A stretch of DNA of 64,000 bases from Acidobacteriaceae bacterium UBA1307 (GCA_002307235.1 DBTV01000004.1:55745-119744), one strand, 5' to 3'; positions 31,848-41,200 are shown, numbered from the stretch's first letter. Notes: generated by a model from the sequence alone, not told the origin. Numbers and translations: made by a program.

Positions 31848-32735
31848 GTGGGAACTTCCGTCTACCTGACTGAAGTACAAAACCGCCCCGAGCCCTTGAC
31901 CCCGATGTGGATGGGGCGCACGGGTGTTGAACTGATTGACAAGATGCCGCAGCGGCCGGTGCTGTTGCGCGTGCAGGCCACGGGAGCCACCTTGCGCGGC
32001 GAAGTGATTACGCTGGGCAGCACGAAAGCCTGCGTCTTGCCGGTCGATCCTCTGCTGATCTGGAACAATACCGCAGTCTCGGTGAAGTTCCGGTTCAAGG
32101 ACACGGTCTACACGCTGTCGGGAACAACCGTCGACAGTTATCCGGATCGCAGCTTCACCTTTGCTTACGACGAAGTCACGCGGCAGCAGATTGTGACGAG
32201 CTATGCGGAGGTTTTGCGCGGTGCTGGGTTGATGGAAAATCTGGCGGCACCCGGCAACGCGACGCTGCCCGGCACGCAGGCTGGCAGCGTTGCCGCGAAC
32301 GCCGTTGCTCCGGCCCCGGCCGAAGATGCCGCGCAAAAAAACGCCGCCCCAAAAGCGGACGCGGACGAAGAACACGCCAAGCCGACCAAGGCCGAGATTC
32401 TGCACTCGGTGGCCAAGAAGATGCCGGAGGAGTTGGGCGAAGCGTTTCTGCGCGATGTGGAGATTGAGGCCGCGCTGCATGTGGTCAACGACAAGAAGTC
32501 GCTTCCCTGCGAGCTGATTCGTCTGGGCGAGGGCGGCTGCCTGACCTACACGAAAGAAGCGATCGAAATTGGCCTGGGCACGGCAGTGGAGATTCGCTTC
32601 AGCGCGCACGGGGTACCGTATCGCTTCCCGGCGTTTCTGCAGGAGTTTACGCATCCGCAGGTGCAGCAACTGCTGTTTCAGGAGATGAGCCCGCGCATTC
32701 GCACGCGGCTGCGGGAGTACCTGAAGGAGATCTGA
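31848..32735 (+). CDS. PilZ-like domain protein (probably two degenerate domains)
   Basis: This 295-residue soluble protein has an N-terminal beta-rich module (residues ~10-110: RPVLLRVQATGATLRGEVITLG...VKFRFKDTVYTLSGTTV). An Ala/Pro-rich linker (~125-165) follows, then a second similar module (residues ~195-295: LPCELIRLGEGGCLTYTKEAIEIGLGTAVEIRFSAHGVPYRFPAFLQEF). Both fit PilZ barrels, but the RxxxR c-di-GMP motif is not convincing, so ligand binding is uncertain. GTG start with GAAGGAG upstream. It stands alone. Confidence 0.5.
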   Translation: MGTSVYLTEVQNRPEPLTPMWMGRTGVELIDKMPQRPVLLRVQATGATLRGEVITLGSTKACVLPVDPLLIWNNTAVSVKFRFKDTVYTLSGTTVDSYPDRSFTFAYDEVTRQQIVTSYAEVLRGAGLMENLAAPGNATLPGTQAGSVAANAVAPAPAEDAAQKNAAPKADADEEHAKPTKAEILHSVAKKMPEELGEAFLRDVEIEAALHVVNDKKSLPCELIRLGEGGCLTYTKEAIEIGLGTAVEIRFSAHGVPYRFPAFLQEFTHPQVQQLLFQEMSPRIRTRLREYLKEI

Positions 32736-32834
32736 GGCGGTGCTGCGAGGGCCAGCAATTCCTTTTGATTGAAGCAACGTGCAAGCCCGCTTGTGCCGAT
32801 ACCGGCGGCGGGCTTACACTTTGTGCGCGTCACA

Positions 32835-32850
32835 AAGAGAACGTTTTCTT
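32835..32850 (+). promoter_or_regulatory. LacI-like operator before the GH127 gene
   Basis: AAGAGAACGTTTTCTT is a 16-bp palindrome centred on CG with one mismatch between arms, 18 bases upstream of the GH127 start codon. Size and centre fit a LacI-family site. Confidence 0.45.
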
Positions 32851-32867
32851 AAAGGAAATCTGCCCCT

Positions 32868-34853
32868 ATGAAACCTTCTTCTGATCGCGCCGCGAAGACG
32901 ATGCACGTCGACCGGCGTCAGTTTGCCTTGGGACTTGCCGGACTTGCCGCGGCCACCTCGACCGCCCTTGCCGAACAAACCGCGACGCCCGCAGCCGCAG
33001 TGCCAACACCGGCAAAACCACGCGAGCCTCAGCCCTTCGATGCGCCGCTCGAATTCCATCGCGCAACCGTCACGCCACGGCTTGCGCCGTTTGCGCTCGA
33101 CGAGGTGGAGCTTGGCGATGGGCCACTATTCAAGCTGCGCAGGTGGAATCGCGACTACATGCTGCGACTCGATGCGGATCGCCTGTTGCACAACTTTCGT
33201 CTGGCGGCAGGATTGGCCTCGACGGCCAAGCCACTCGGCGGATGGGAAGAGCCGAAGAGCGAGATTCGCGGACACTTTGTGGGGCACTATCTTTCAGCCT
33301 GCGCGCTGATGGCGGCCTCATCCGGCGACGCCGAGGTGCGCAGACGTGGCGAGCTGCTTGTGGCCGGTCTTGCGGAGTGCCAGAAGAGCTTTGGCGTAAA
33401 CGGTTACCTGGCGGCCTTTCCCGAGGAATTTTTCACGCGGCTTGATCAGGGCAAGGAGGTCTGGGTGCCCTTCTACACGGTCCACAAAATTTTGGCCGGA
33501 CTGATCGACATGCACGAGTATGCGGGCAACGCGCAGGCGCTTGCCGTCGCCCTCGGACTCGCCGGCTGGATTGACGCATGGACCGCAACCAAGACGGAAG
33601 CGCACCTGCAGGAGATTCTGCGGGTTGAGTTCGGCGGCATGGCCGAGTCGTTCTACAACCTCGCGGCCATCACCGGCGAGGATCGCTGGGCGCGCGTTGG
33701 CGACCGCTTCGAGAAGAAGAGCTTTCTGAATCCGCTGGCCGCACGGCAGGATCTCTTGCAGGGCCTGCACATGAACACGCATATTCCGCAGGTGATTGCG
33801 GCCGCGCGGCGCTACGAGATCAGCGGCGATCCGCGCTTTCGGCATGTGGCCGAGTTTTTCTGGGAAACGGTGACCACCTCGCGCACCTACGCGACGGCCG
33901 GTTCAAGCAACGAAGAGCACTGGAAGGCACCGGCCTATCAACTTTCGCAGGAGATCGACAAGGGCAATACGCACCAGGAATGCTGCTGCTCATACAACAT
34001 GCTGAAGCTGACGCGCCACCTGTATGCATGGGCGGGAACGGCAGGCTACATGGACTACTACGAGCGTGCGCTGTTCAATCACCGGCTGGGCACGATGGAG
34101 CCTGAGACCGGCCACACGATGTACTACTTCTCGCTGGCGCCGGGAGCATGGAAAACATTTTCCAGCGAGGACGCCAGCTTTTGGTGTTGCACCGGCTCGG
34201 GCGTCGAGGAATATTCGAAGCTGAACGACACGCTCTACTTTCACGATGCCGAGGGCGTGTATGTCAATCTGTTCGCATCGTCGACCCTGCACTGGAAAAA
34301 ACGCGGCATTCAGATCGAACAGACGACGCGCTTCCCGGAGGAAGAACGCACCACGCTCACCGTGCACACGTCGCCCGCACAGGCATGGACACTGCGTTTG
34401 CGCATTCCCGTCTGGGCTGAAGGCGCAACGGTGGAGTTGAACGGGCGCGCGCTCGAAACCGTGGCCGAGCCCGGCGGCTACCTTGCGCTGCATCGCGCTT
34501 GGAAGCCGGGGGACCGCATCGTGTTGCAGTTGCCGATGCGGCTGCGTGTCGAAGCGCTGCCGGACGACGATCACCGCGTGGCCTTTACGTATGGGCCGCT
34601 GGTGCTGGCCGGGCAGTTTGCGCGCGTCGGCGTGCAGGACGAAAAACAGCGGTACACGATGGGCCCGGAGATGAAGGGCGCGCCGCTCGCGGTGCCAACG
34701 CTCACGGCTCGTGGCAAGGATTTGACGGAGTGGATCAAGCCGGTGGCGGGTAGCCCGCTTACCTTCCGCATGGAGGGCCAGTCCGAGCCGATCACGCTCA
34801 AGCCCGTCTGCCAAAGTTGGGATCGCTACAACGTCTACTGGAGGGTTTCCTGA
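32868..34853 (+). CDS. Secreted GH127-family protein (beta-L-arabinofuranosidase-like, DUF1680)
   Basis: This 661-residue exported protein has a Tat-type signal (DRRQFALGLAGLAAATSTALA). The (alpha/alpha)6 core has GHFVGHYLSACALMA, FYTVHKILAGLIDMHEYAGN and NTHIPQVIAAARRYE. The Glu/Cys cluster typical of GH127 is intact: HQECCCSYNMLKL and FWCCTGSGVEEYSKL, corresponding to the zinc-thiolate site that holds the Cys nucleophile in characterised beta-L-arabinofuranosidases. It would act on arabinose-containing glycans. A CG-centred palindrome lies just upstream. A second ATG (32901) is possible but keeps the Tat motif with less n-region. Confidence 0.9.
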   Translation: MKPSSDRAAKTMHVDRRQFALGLAGLAAATSTALAEQTATPAAAVPTPAKPREPQPFDAPLEFHRATVTPRLAPFALDEVELGDGPLFKLRRWNRDYMLRLDADRLLHNFRLAAGLASTAKPLGGWEEPKSEIRGHFVGHYLSACALMAASSGDAEVRRRGELLVAGLAECQKSFGVNGYLAAFPEEFFTRLDQGKEVWVPFYTVHKILAGLIDMHEYAGNAQALAVALGLAGWIDAWTATKTEAHLQEILRVEFGGMAESFYNLAAITGEDRWARVGDRFEKKSFLNPLAARQDLLQGLHMNTHIPQVIAAARRYEISGDPRFRHVAEFFWETVTTSRTYATAGSSNEEHWKAPAYQLSQEIDKGNTHQECCCSYNMLKLTRHLYAWAGTAGYMDYYERALFNHRLGTMEPETGHTMYYFSLAPGAWKTFSSEDASFWCCTGSGVEEYSKLNDTLYFHDAEGVYVNLFASSTLHWKKRGIQIEQTTRFPEEERTTLTVHTSPAQAWTLRLRIPVWAEGATVELNGRALETVAEPGGYLALHRAWKPGDRIVLQLPMRLRVEALPDDDHRVAFTYGPLVLAGQFARVGVQDEKQRYTMGPEMKGAPLAVPTLTARGKDLTEWIKPVAGSPLTFRMEGQSEPITLKPVCQSWDRYNVYWRVS

Positions 34854-35061
34854 GCTGTATCGACAGGAGGGGTGCCCAGAATTGCGGACAAACGGCAAGA
34901 CCTGTGGGAGAAAGAAGCAACCGCAGATCCTTCGACGCACCACCTCCAGGCTGAAGAAAACGCCGGGAGCCCCGTTCGCTCAGGATGACGGGCTTGTTCT
35001 TTGGCCGTTGCTGATGGCATGAATTCTGTGTCGGTACTGCATCAACTTTTGACAGACAAAA
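34854..35061. other. Intergenic stretch between convergent GH127 and GH92 genes
   Basis: No gene is supported here. It contains AGATCCTTCG and, 50 bases on, GTTCGCTCAGGATGAC, which looks like a worn copy of the ATCCTTCG...CGCTCAGGATGAC type of intergenic repeat I associate with acidobacterial genomes. Confidence 0.3.
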
Positions 35062-35103
35062 AGCGAGGCCCGTCTGGTGTTGCTCCAGGCGGGCCTCGCT
35101 TGG
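35062..35103 (-). terminator. Long hairpin ending the GH92 transcript
   Basis: AAGCGAGGCCCG pairs perfectly with CGGGCCTCGCTT, with a second inner pairing (CTGG/CCAG). On the minus strand it is followed by TTTGTCTG. It lies 14 bases beyond the GH92 stop. Confidence 0.75.
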
Positions 35104-35116
35104 ATTTGCGTGGCAA

Positions 35117-37474
35117 TTATGCGTTGATGCTCTGCTTGGATCGTGGCCGGTCTTCCGGCTTTTTGCCAAAGGTGGCGCTGGGCTCGCTGGCCAGTGAGAA
35201 GCTGAGGCGGGCACCGGCGACGAGCTCTTCGTGACCGATCCAGGAGCGGGAGTGCGCCTTGCCGTTGAGCGCGACGGAGCGGATGTAGGCGCTTTTCTGG
35301 CTGGCGCGATGGGTCTCGACGAGCAGCTTTTTGCCCGAGGCCAGAGTGCACTCGACGCGATCGAACATCGGCGCACCGAAGACGTACTGGCCGCCCACCG
35401 GATCGACGGTGTAGAGACCGATGGAGCTGAGCACGAACCAGGCGGACATCTGGCCGCAGTCCTCGTTGCCGGCGATGCCGGTCTCGGGGTCGTCGGCGTA
35501 CATGGTGGTGTTGATCTGGCGGACCCATTTCTGCGTTTTTTCTGGTGCGCCGGCATAGGCGTAGAGATAGGCGATGTGGTGGCTCGGCTCGTTACCGTGA
35601 GCGTACTGGCCGATGAGCCCGGAGATGTCGGGCGGTGCATCGGCACCCAAATCGGAGGGCTGCTCGAAGAGCGCGTCGAGGTGCTTGATGAAGGCCGCAT
35701 CGCCGCCCATGAGCGCGATGGCTCCGGCAACATCATGCTGCACGCCGAAGGTCGTCTGCCAGGCATTGGACTCGGTGTAGTCGCGCCACTTTTTGGAGTG
35801 GCCCATGGCGATGGGATCGAAGGGCGTGGTCCAACTGCCGTCCTTGAGTTTGGGGCGGTAAAAGCCGGTCGAAGCATCCCAGTAATTGCGGTAGTTCTGG
35901 GAGCGGGCGAGGAGCTTTTCGGCCGTCTCCTTTTCGCCGAGCCGCGCGGCCAGGTGCGCGATGGCCCAGTCGTCGTAGCAGTATTCGAGGGTCTTCGAGA
36001 CCGACTCTTCTTCGAGGTCGGCGGGGATGAAACCGAGCGAGCGGTAGTGGCCGAGTCCGCGATAGTCATCGACGAAGGCGCGCTTTTTAAGGGCGATGAG
36101 CGCGGTCGGATAATCGACCCCCTTGACGCCCTTGATGCAAGCCTCGGCGATGACGGCAGCGGAGTGATAGCCGGTCATGCAGGCCGTTTCCTTGCCCTGC
36201 AGAGGCCAGACGGGCGGCCCGTCCGGGCTTTCGACGGCCATGCGCACCAGCGATTCGATGATGTCGGGCGAGCGGTCGGGATGGAGAAGCAGCAGCAGCG
36301 GATGCTCGGCGCGGAAGGTGTCCCAGAGCGAATAGGTGGTGTAGTTGTGGCGGCCAGGCAGAAGGGTATGCGCCTTGCCGTCCATGCCCCAGTAGCTGCC
36401 ATCGACGTCATCGAAGAGGGTCGGGGCGAGCATGGTGTGATAGAGCGCGGAGTAGAAGGTCGTCTTCAGCTTCTCGTCCGCGGTCTCGACGCAAATCTTG
36501 CCGAGTTGGGCGCGCCAGAGTGCGGCGGCGGCGGCGCTGACCTTGTCGAACTCCCAATGGGGCAGCTCGGCGGCAAGGTTCTTGCGTGCGCCCTCGGTGG
36601 AGACGCCGGAGAGGCCGACGCGCAGCAGGATTTTTTCTTCGGCTTTGGTCTTGAACCAGACGACGGCCTGCAGGTGGCTGCCCTTGGTGCGCGTGGCCGC
36701 GTCGGTTACTGGCTTGCCATCGCGATAGAACTCGATGCGGTCGAAGGGGCGCGAAAACTCGAAGGCGGCAAACATCTGGCGGCCATTGCCCCAGGCGTTG
36801 GTGGCGTGGCCGGCCACGATCATGCGGTCGCCGGTCTGGCTGGCCTCGCTCCAGATCACGCTGCTCGGTTTCTTCACGTCCCAGTAGTAGGAGTGGCCGA
36901 AGTCGAGCAAGATGTAGCTCTCGTCGCTGGCCGGGAAGCTGTAGCGATGAAGCCCGACGCGCTCGGTGGCCGTGAGTTCGGCCTCGATGCCGGAGTCGTC
37001 GAGCTTGACGGCGTAGTAGCCGGGGCGCATCCGCTCATTGGCATGCGAAAAATGCTGTCCATAGCCGGTGCCGGGCTCGCCCGGAGTGAGCTTGAGCGCG
37101 CCGGTGCGCGGGACGACGAGGAAGTCGAGCAGGTCGCCGCATCCGGTTCCGCTCAGATGCGTGTGGCTGAAGCCGAGAATGGTCTTCTTCGAGAGGTGGT
37201 AGCCCGAGCACCAGTCCCAACCATCGGCGGTGCGCGTTGTGTCGGGGCTCAACTGCACCATGCCGAAGGGCACGGTGGCGCCGGGATAGGTGTGCCCGTG
37301 GCCGCCGGTGCCGATGCGTTGATTGACCCAACGCAGGGGATCGCCGGAGGGAGTGTGAGCGCCTGATTTTGCGGGCTTTGCCAAGGCAAGAGGCAAGGTG
37401 GAGGCCACACCAAGTGCGGAGACGGCCTTGAGAACGTCGCGGCGGCTCGGGCGTGGATTCTTGAGAAAACTCAT
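35117..37474 (-). CDS. Secreted GH92 alpha-mannosidase
   Basis: This 785-residue enzyme has a Tat signal (SRRDVLKAVSALGVASTLPLALA). The family start RIGTGGHGHTYPGATVPFGMVQLSPDT is clear, as are YHLSKKTILGFSHTHLSGTGC and the C-terminal GNEDCGQMSAWFVLSSIGLYTVDPVGGQYVFGAP. GH92 enzymes are calcium-dependent exo-alpha-mannosidases of the periplasm or surface, mostly acting on alpha-1,2 linkages. AAGGAG lies nine bases upstream of the ATG. It is divergent from a GH3 gene, with a CG-centred palindrome in the shared 336-bp region. Confidence 0.94.
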   Translation of the reverse strand: MSFLKNPRPSRRDVLKAVSALGVASTLPLALAKPAKSGAHTPSGDPLRWVNQRIGTGGHGHTYPGATVPFGMVQLSPDTTRTADGWDWCSGYHLSKKTILGFSHTHLSGTGCGDLLDFLVVPRTGALKLTPGEPGTGYGQHFSHANERMRPGYYAVKLDDSGIEAELTATERVGLHRYSFPASDESYILLDFGHSYYWDVKKPSSVIWSEASQTGDRMIVAGHATNAWGNGRQMFAAFEFSRPFDRIEFYRDGKPVTDAATRTKGSHLQAVVWFKTKAEEKILLRVGLSGVSTEGARKNLAAELPHWEFDKVSAAAAALWRAQLGKICVETADEKLKTTFYSALYHTMLAPTLFDDVDGSYWGMDGKAHTLLPGRHNYTTYSLWDTFRAEHPLLLLLHPDRSPDIIESLVRMAVESPDGPPVWPLQGKETACMTGYHSAAVIAEACIKGVKGVDYPTALIALKKRAFVDDYRGLGHYRSLGFIPADLEEESVSKTLEYCYDDWAIAHLAARLGEKETAEKLLARSQNYRNYWDASTGFYRPKLKDGSWTTPFDPIAMGHSKKWRDYTESNAWQTTFGVQHDVAGAIALMGGDAAFIKHLDALFEQPSDLGADAPPDISGLIGQYAHGNEPSHHIAYLYAYAGAPEKTQKWVRQINTTMYADDPETGIAGNEDCGQMSAWFVLSSIGLYTVDPVGGQYVFGAPMFDRVECTLASGKKLLVETHRASQKSAYIRSVALNGKAHSRSWIGHEELVAGARLSFSLASEPSATFGKKPEDRPRSKQSINA

Positions 37475-37810
37475 CGATGGAATCTCCTTGATGATTTGTT
37501 TTCGGCGCAGGGTGGCCTATTGTTTGAACGAAATTGCGGAAGAAAAAGCCGCAGCCTCTGGCGAAAACCCTCCCTGAAGAAGACGCCCCCGGGGCTTGCG
37601 CGGTCAAACAGGGGGAAAACTTCGGGTGGAGCCATTGTATACGGGAACGTTCCCATCAGAGAATATGCTTAGTGCAGGTTCAGTACGCGAACTGGTGCGC
37701 ACCATTGCCAGCGCTCTAAGGTCAAAGGAACAGCCAACCCGTGTGTCGGTGGCGCGACGGGGGATGAACGCGCCCGGCCGGCTCGACGGAGAGACAACGG
37801 AGAAGCCTCC
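37475..37810. promoter_or_regulatory. Divergent GH92/GH3 control region with perfect LacI-like operator
   Basis: The 336-bp region between the two divergent glycosidase genes holds GGGAACGTTCCC, a perfect 12-bp palindrome centred on CG, at 37643-37654. On the minus strand it is followed at once by GTATACAAT, a -10-like box, so a repressor bound there would block the GH92 promoter. The plus-strand promoter for GH3 is not clear. No other gene is supported. Confidence 0.55.
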
Positions 37811-40459
37811 ATGCAGCATGCCTGTTATCGCAAGTTTGCGGCCTTTGCCGCCTTGTTTTTTGCTTTGGTTCCAGCTTTTTTGCGGGCGCAACACCCCGCC
37901 GCGCCCTTGCCGGTTTGCGCGAGCACTTTGCCGGCCAGCGATCTAGACCGCAAGATCGATGCGCTGATTGCGCAGATGACGCCGGAGGAGCGCATTGCGC
38001 AACTGCAGGACCGCGCGCCGGCGATTCCGCGGCTGGGCATTCCGGCCTACAACTGGTGGAACGAGGGGCTGCACGGAATTGCGCGCAACGGCCATGCAAC
38101 GGTGTTTCCGCAGGCGATTGGACTGGCCGCCAGCTTTGACCCCGTGCTGCTGCACGCGGTGGGTGAGACGGTCAGCACCGAGGCACGGGCAAAGTTCAAT
38201 CCACATCGCAGCGAAGACTCAGCGCGCTATGCCGGGCTGACCATCTGGTCGCCGAACATCAACATCTTTCGCGACCCTCGCTGGGGACGCGGGCAGGAGA
38301 GCTACGGCGAAGATCCGTACCTGACCGGGCAACTCAGCACCGCTTTTGTCGATGGGCTGCAGGGGCCGGAGACGAATTTTTATCGCCGCACCGATGCGAC
38401 CGCCAAGCACTTTGTGGCGCACAGCGGACCGGAGTCAATTCGCGACGGGTTCAACTCGAAGGTCACCGCGCAGGATCTGAGCGAGACCTATCTGCGTGCC
38501 TTCCATACGCTGACGACGGAGGGCCACGTCTCGTCGATCATGTGCTCGTATAACGCGGTGAACGGCGTGCCGACCTGCGGCCACGACGCGCTGCTGGGCA
38601 AGACTGTGCGCGGCGACTGGGCGTTCAGAGGCTACGTTGTTTCTGACTGCGATGCCGTGGGCGAGATCGCCGACTACCTGCACTACACCGACGACTCCGT
38701 GCACGGCTCGGCGGTGGCGCTCAAGGCCGGTGTTGATCTGGATTGCGGCAGCACCTATCACCACCTGAACGCGGCGCTCAAGCAAGGGCTGGTGAACGAG
38801 GCCGAGATTAACCTTGCACTGCATCGGCTGTTGCGCACCCGGCTGCAACTTGGGATGCTGCAACCGGCGGGCTGCTCGCCCTATGAAAAAATCGGCCCCG
38901 AGCAGGTTGATACCGCTGCCAGTCGCGCGCTTGCGTTGCGCGCCGCCGAAGAATCGATGGTGCTGCTCGAAAACAAGAACCATCTTCTTCCCTACAATTT
39001 TGCGGGAAAAAAGATTGCCGTGATCGGACCAACCGCCGATTCGATTGAAGAGATCGAGGCCAACTATCACGGCACTGTGCGCAATCCGAAGACGATCTTC
39101 GAGGGACTGCGCGCCGCGCTTCCGGCCAAGGTCGAGATTCGCTATGCGCAGGGCGCAAGCCTTGCCGAAGGGCTCGCTGTACCAGTCGCTCGCACCGCGC
39201 TGACGCACGATGGCCAGCCGGGTCTGATTGGTGAGTATTTCGCCAATACGAACTTCGGAGGGACGGCGACCGTCCGCCGCACCGATGCGCGCGTCGACTT
39301 TGATCTGGATCGCATTGAGCCCGCCGAGGGCGTTGGACCCGCATACTCGATTCGCTGGCAGGGGCTGCTGCAACCGCCCGCCGCGGGCCACTACCGGTTG
39401 CGCGTGCAGGTGGATCGCTGCTTCGACTGCAAGGGCCACGACGGCTACCGGCTCTGGGTTGATGGCGAGAAGAAGCTCGACGACGATGGCAGTGCGGACA
39501 AGCGCCCCGACAGCATTGCCTTTGACTGGAGCGATGCGAAGCCGCACGCGATTCGGCTGGAGTTGGCGCACACCGGCGAGGATGAGGGCATTCATCTGCT
39601 GTGGGAAGCACCCGCCGCCGCGCAGCTTGACGAGGCGCGCCGCATTGCGCGCGATGCCGACCTGATTATTGCCGCCGTAGGTCTGTCGCCGAATCTGGAG
39701 GGTGAAGCGCTGGGCATCAAGATTCCCGGCTTCAATGGCGGTGATCGCGAAACGCTGGAACTGCCTGCCTCGCAACGCGCATTGCTGGCCGCGCTCAACG
39801 AACTGCACAAGCCGGTGGTGGTCGCGCTCAGCTCAGGCAGCGCCGTCACGCCCGACACCGCGATGCAGAAGGCGCAGGCGATTCTCGAAACCTGGTATCC
39901 GGGTGAGGCGGGTGGCGAGGCGCTCGCGCATCTGCTCAGCGGGCAGGCGAATCCCTCGGGACGGCTGCCGGTGACGGTGTATCGCTCGGTCAATGATCTG
40001 CCCGCGTTTACCGATTACTCGATGGCGCATCGGACCTATCGTTATTTCGACGGGCCCGTGGCTTATGGATTCGGTTACGGCCTCAGCTACGCGAGCTTCA
40101 GCTATGCAAAGCCAGCGGTTTCGGCGCATCGGCTGAGCGCGGGGAAAAGCCTGAACGTGGCCGTCACTGTGCGCAACACAAGCACGCATGCGGGCAGTGA
40201 GGTTGTGCAGCTTTATGTGAAACCGCCGGCGGGCAACGGCACGCCGCGCATTGCGCTCACGGGCATCGAGCGCGTCTCTCTTGCCGCAAAGGCCAGCCAG
40301 CGCGTGCGCTTTAGGCTCGCCGCCGACAAACTCATGCTTGCCGATGACAAGGGCGCATGGCGGCTTGTTCCTGGTCGCTATGAGATTTATCTTGGCGGCG
40401 CGCAACCCGGCAGTGAACAAAAACCGGCGGGCAGCTTTGAGGTGGCTACCCGGCACTAA
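37811..40459 (+). CDS. Secreted glycoside hydrolase family 3 enzyme with PA14 insert (second paralogue)
   Basis: This 882-residue exported enzyme has a signal peptide (FAAFAALFFALVPAFLRAQ) and a GH3 barrel with WWNEGLHGIARNG, NINIFRDPRWGRGQESYGEDPYL and the nucleophile Asp in YVVSDCDAVG. A second domain follows (KKIAVIGPTADS), with an inserted PA14-like module (LIGEYFANTNFGG) and a fibronectin-III-like end. DRKIDALIAQMTPEERIAQL is the usual GH3 start. It is probably a beta-xylosidase or beta-glucosidase. It is clearly homologous to the gene at 23266 but well diverged. GGAG lies eight bases before the ATG. Repeat copy B starts at its stop codon. Confidence 0.93.
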   Translation: MQHACYRKFAAFAALFFALVPAFLRAQHPAAPLPVCASTLPASDLDRKIDALIAQMTPEERIAQLQDRAPAIPRLGIPAYNWWNEGLHGIARNGHATVFPQAIGLAASFDPVLLHAVGETVSTEARAKFNPHRSEDSARYAGLTIWSPNINIFRDPRWGRGQESYGEDPYLTGQLSTAFVDGLQGPETNFYRRTDATAKHFVAHSGPESIRDGFNSKVTAQDLSETYLRAFHTLTTEGHVSSIMCSYNAVNGVPTCGHDALLGKTVRGDWAFRGYVVSDCDAVGEIADYLHYTDDSVHGSAVALKAGVDLDCGSTYHHLNAALKQGLVNEAEINLALHRLLRTRLQLGMLQPAGCSPYEKIGPEQVDTAASRALALRAAEESMVLLENKNHLLPYNFAGKKIAVIGPTADSIEEIEANYHGTVRNPKTIFEGLRAALPAKVEIRYAQGASLAEGLAVPVARTALTHDGQPGLIGEYFANTNFGGTATVRRTDARVDFDLDRIEPAEGVGPAYSIRWQGLLQPPAAGHYRLRVQVDRCFDCKGHDGYRLWVDGEKKLDDDGSADKRPDSIAFDWSDAKPHAIRLELAHTGEDEGIHLLWEAPAAAQLDEARRIARDADLIIAAVGLSPNLEGEALGIKIPGFNGGDRETLELPASQRALLAALNELHKPVVVALSSGSAVTPDTAMQKAQAILETWYPGEAGGEALAHLLSGQANPSGRLPVTVYRSVNDLPAFTDYSMAHRTYRYFDGPVAYGFGYGLSYASFSYAKPAVSAHRLSAGKSLNVAVTVRNTSTHAGSEVVQLYVKPPAGNGTPRIALTGIERVSLAAKASQRVRFRLAADKLMLADDKGAWRLVPGRYEIYLGGAQPGSEQKPAGSFEVATRH

Positions 40460-40572
40460 AGCATTTTCCCAGTTGCTGTAGAACGAAAGCAGGATGCCGA
40501 GGGTCTTTTTCCTCAAGAAAAAGACCCCTTGCACGCAACCGGACACTGCACATGTATTGGAAAAAGGCTCTA
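40458..40572 (+). repeat. Interspersed ~116-bp element, copy B
   Basis: It starts AAAGCATTTTCC in the GH3 stop codon and ends GGAAAAAGGCTCT. It contains TAGAACGAAAGCA and a central stem GGGTCTTTTTC / GAAAAAGACCC (40501-40526) with loop CTCAA, followed by CTTGCAC. It shares ends, the CGAAAGCA box and the central stem with copy C. It fills the gap between convergent genes, so its hairpin may also act as a two-way terminator. Confidence 0.7.
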
Positions 40573-40576
40573 ACGC

Positions 40577-41200
40577 TTAACCGTGCACAATGCGACGCAG
40601 CGCGTTGGCAAAATCTCGCCGCGCGCTGTGCCGCGTAATTCCATAGGTAGCCGGGTAGCTGATCAGCATGACGATCAGCCCGTGCATGCAGGCAAAGCAC
40701 TCACGCATCTTCTCTTCGAGCAGCGCGCGCGGCGTCTCTGGCGGCAACAGCGCACGCAACTGTCCCCGGAAAAACTCAATCGCGGGCTTGGCCACCTCGG
40801 CGCGCATCCGCGCCGCATTGGCGTCGGGCAACGGCGTCAAAAAGGCTAATCGGTAATAGTGCGGATTTTCTGCGGCGAGCTCAATCATCTGGCCTGCCGC
40901 CTCGATCAGCCGCTCCTCGGGCGAAAGAATGTGGCCGAGCTTCTCATTGATGCGCATGGTCTGGCGGTCATATAAATCCACGCACAGATGCGTAATCAGC
41001 GAAGCCTTGTCGGGAAAATGCCGATACATGGCCATCTGCGAGCAGCCCGCCTTGTCAGCGATGCGGCGCGCCGATACGTTCTGATATCCCTCTTCGGCAA
41101 AAAGGAGGCTGGCGGCCTCGACGATGCGATCCTTCAGGTCAGTGCCAGCCTTGGGCTGTGCCGCCAACGCGTCCGTGTGTTTTGTGCGGGGGTTTTTCAT
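40577..41200 (-). CDS. TetR family transcriptional regulator
   Basis: This 207-residue protein has an N-terminal TetR helix-turn-helix (LKDRIVEAASLLFAEEGYQNVSARRIADKAGCSQMAMYRHFPDKASLITHL). The helical ligand-binding domain has a TetR_C-like segment (EERLIEAAGQMIELAAENPHYYRLAFLTPLPD). GGAGCGC precedes the ATG. It is transcribed away from the efflux operon. The 114-bp shared region holds two tandem 15-bp imperfect palindromes, so it is most likely the local repressor of that operon and perhaps of itself. The inducer is unknown. Confidence 0.92.
   Translation of the reverse strand: MKNPRTKHTDALAAQPKAGTDLKDRIVEAASLLFAEEGYQNVSARRIADKAGCSQMAMYRHFPDKASLITHLCVDLYDRQTMRINEKLGHILSPEERLIEAAGQMIELAAENPHYYRLAFLTPLPDANAARMRAEVAKPAIEFFRGQLRALLPPETPRALLEEKMRECFACMHGLIVMLISYPATYGITRHSARRDFANALRRIVHG

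Noticed and set aside
35231..37366. Open frame of 711 codons on the plus strand
   Set aside because: Antisense to the GH92 gene, whose motifs are unmistakable. No ribosome site or family similarity.
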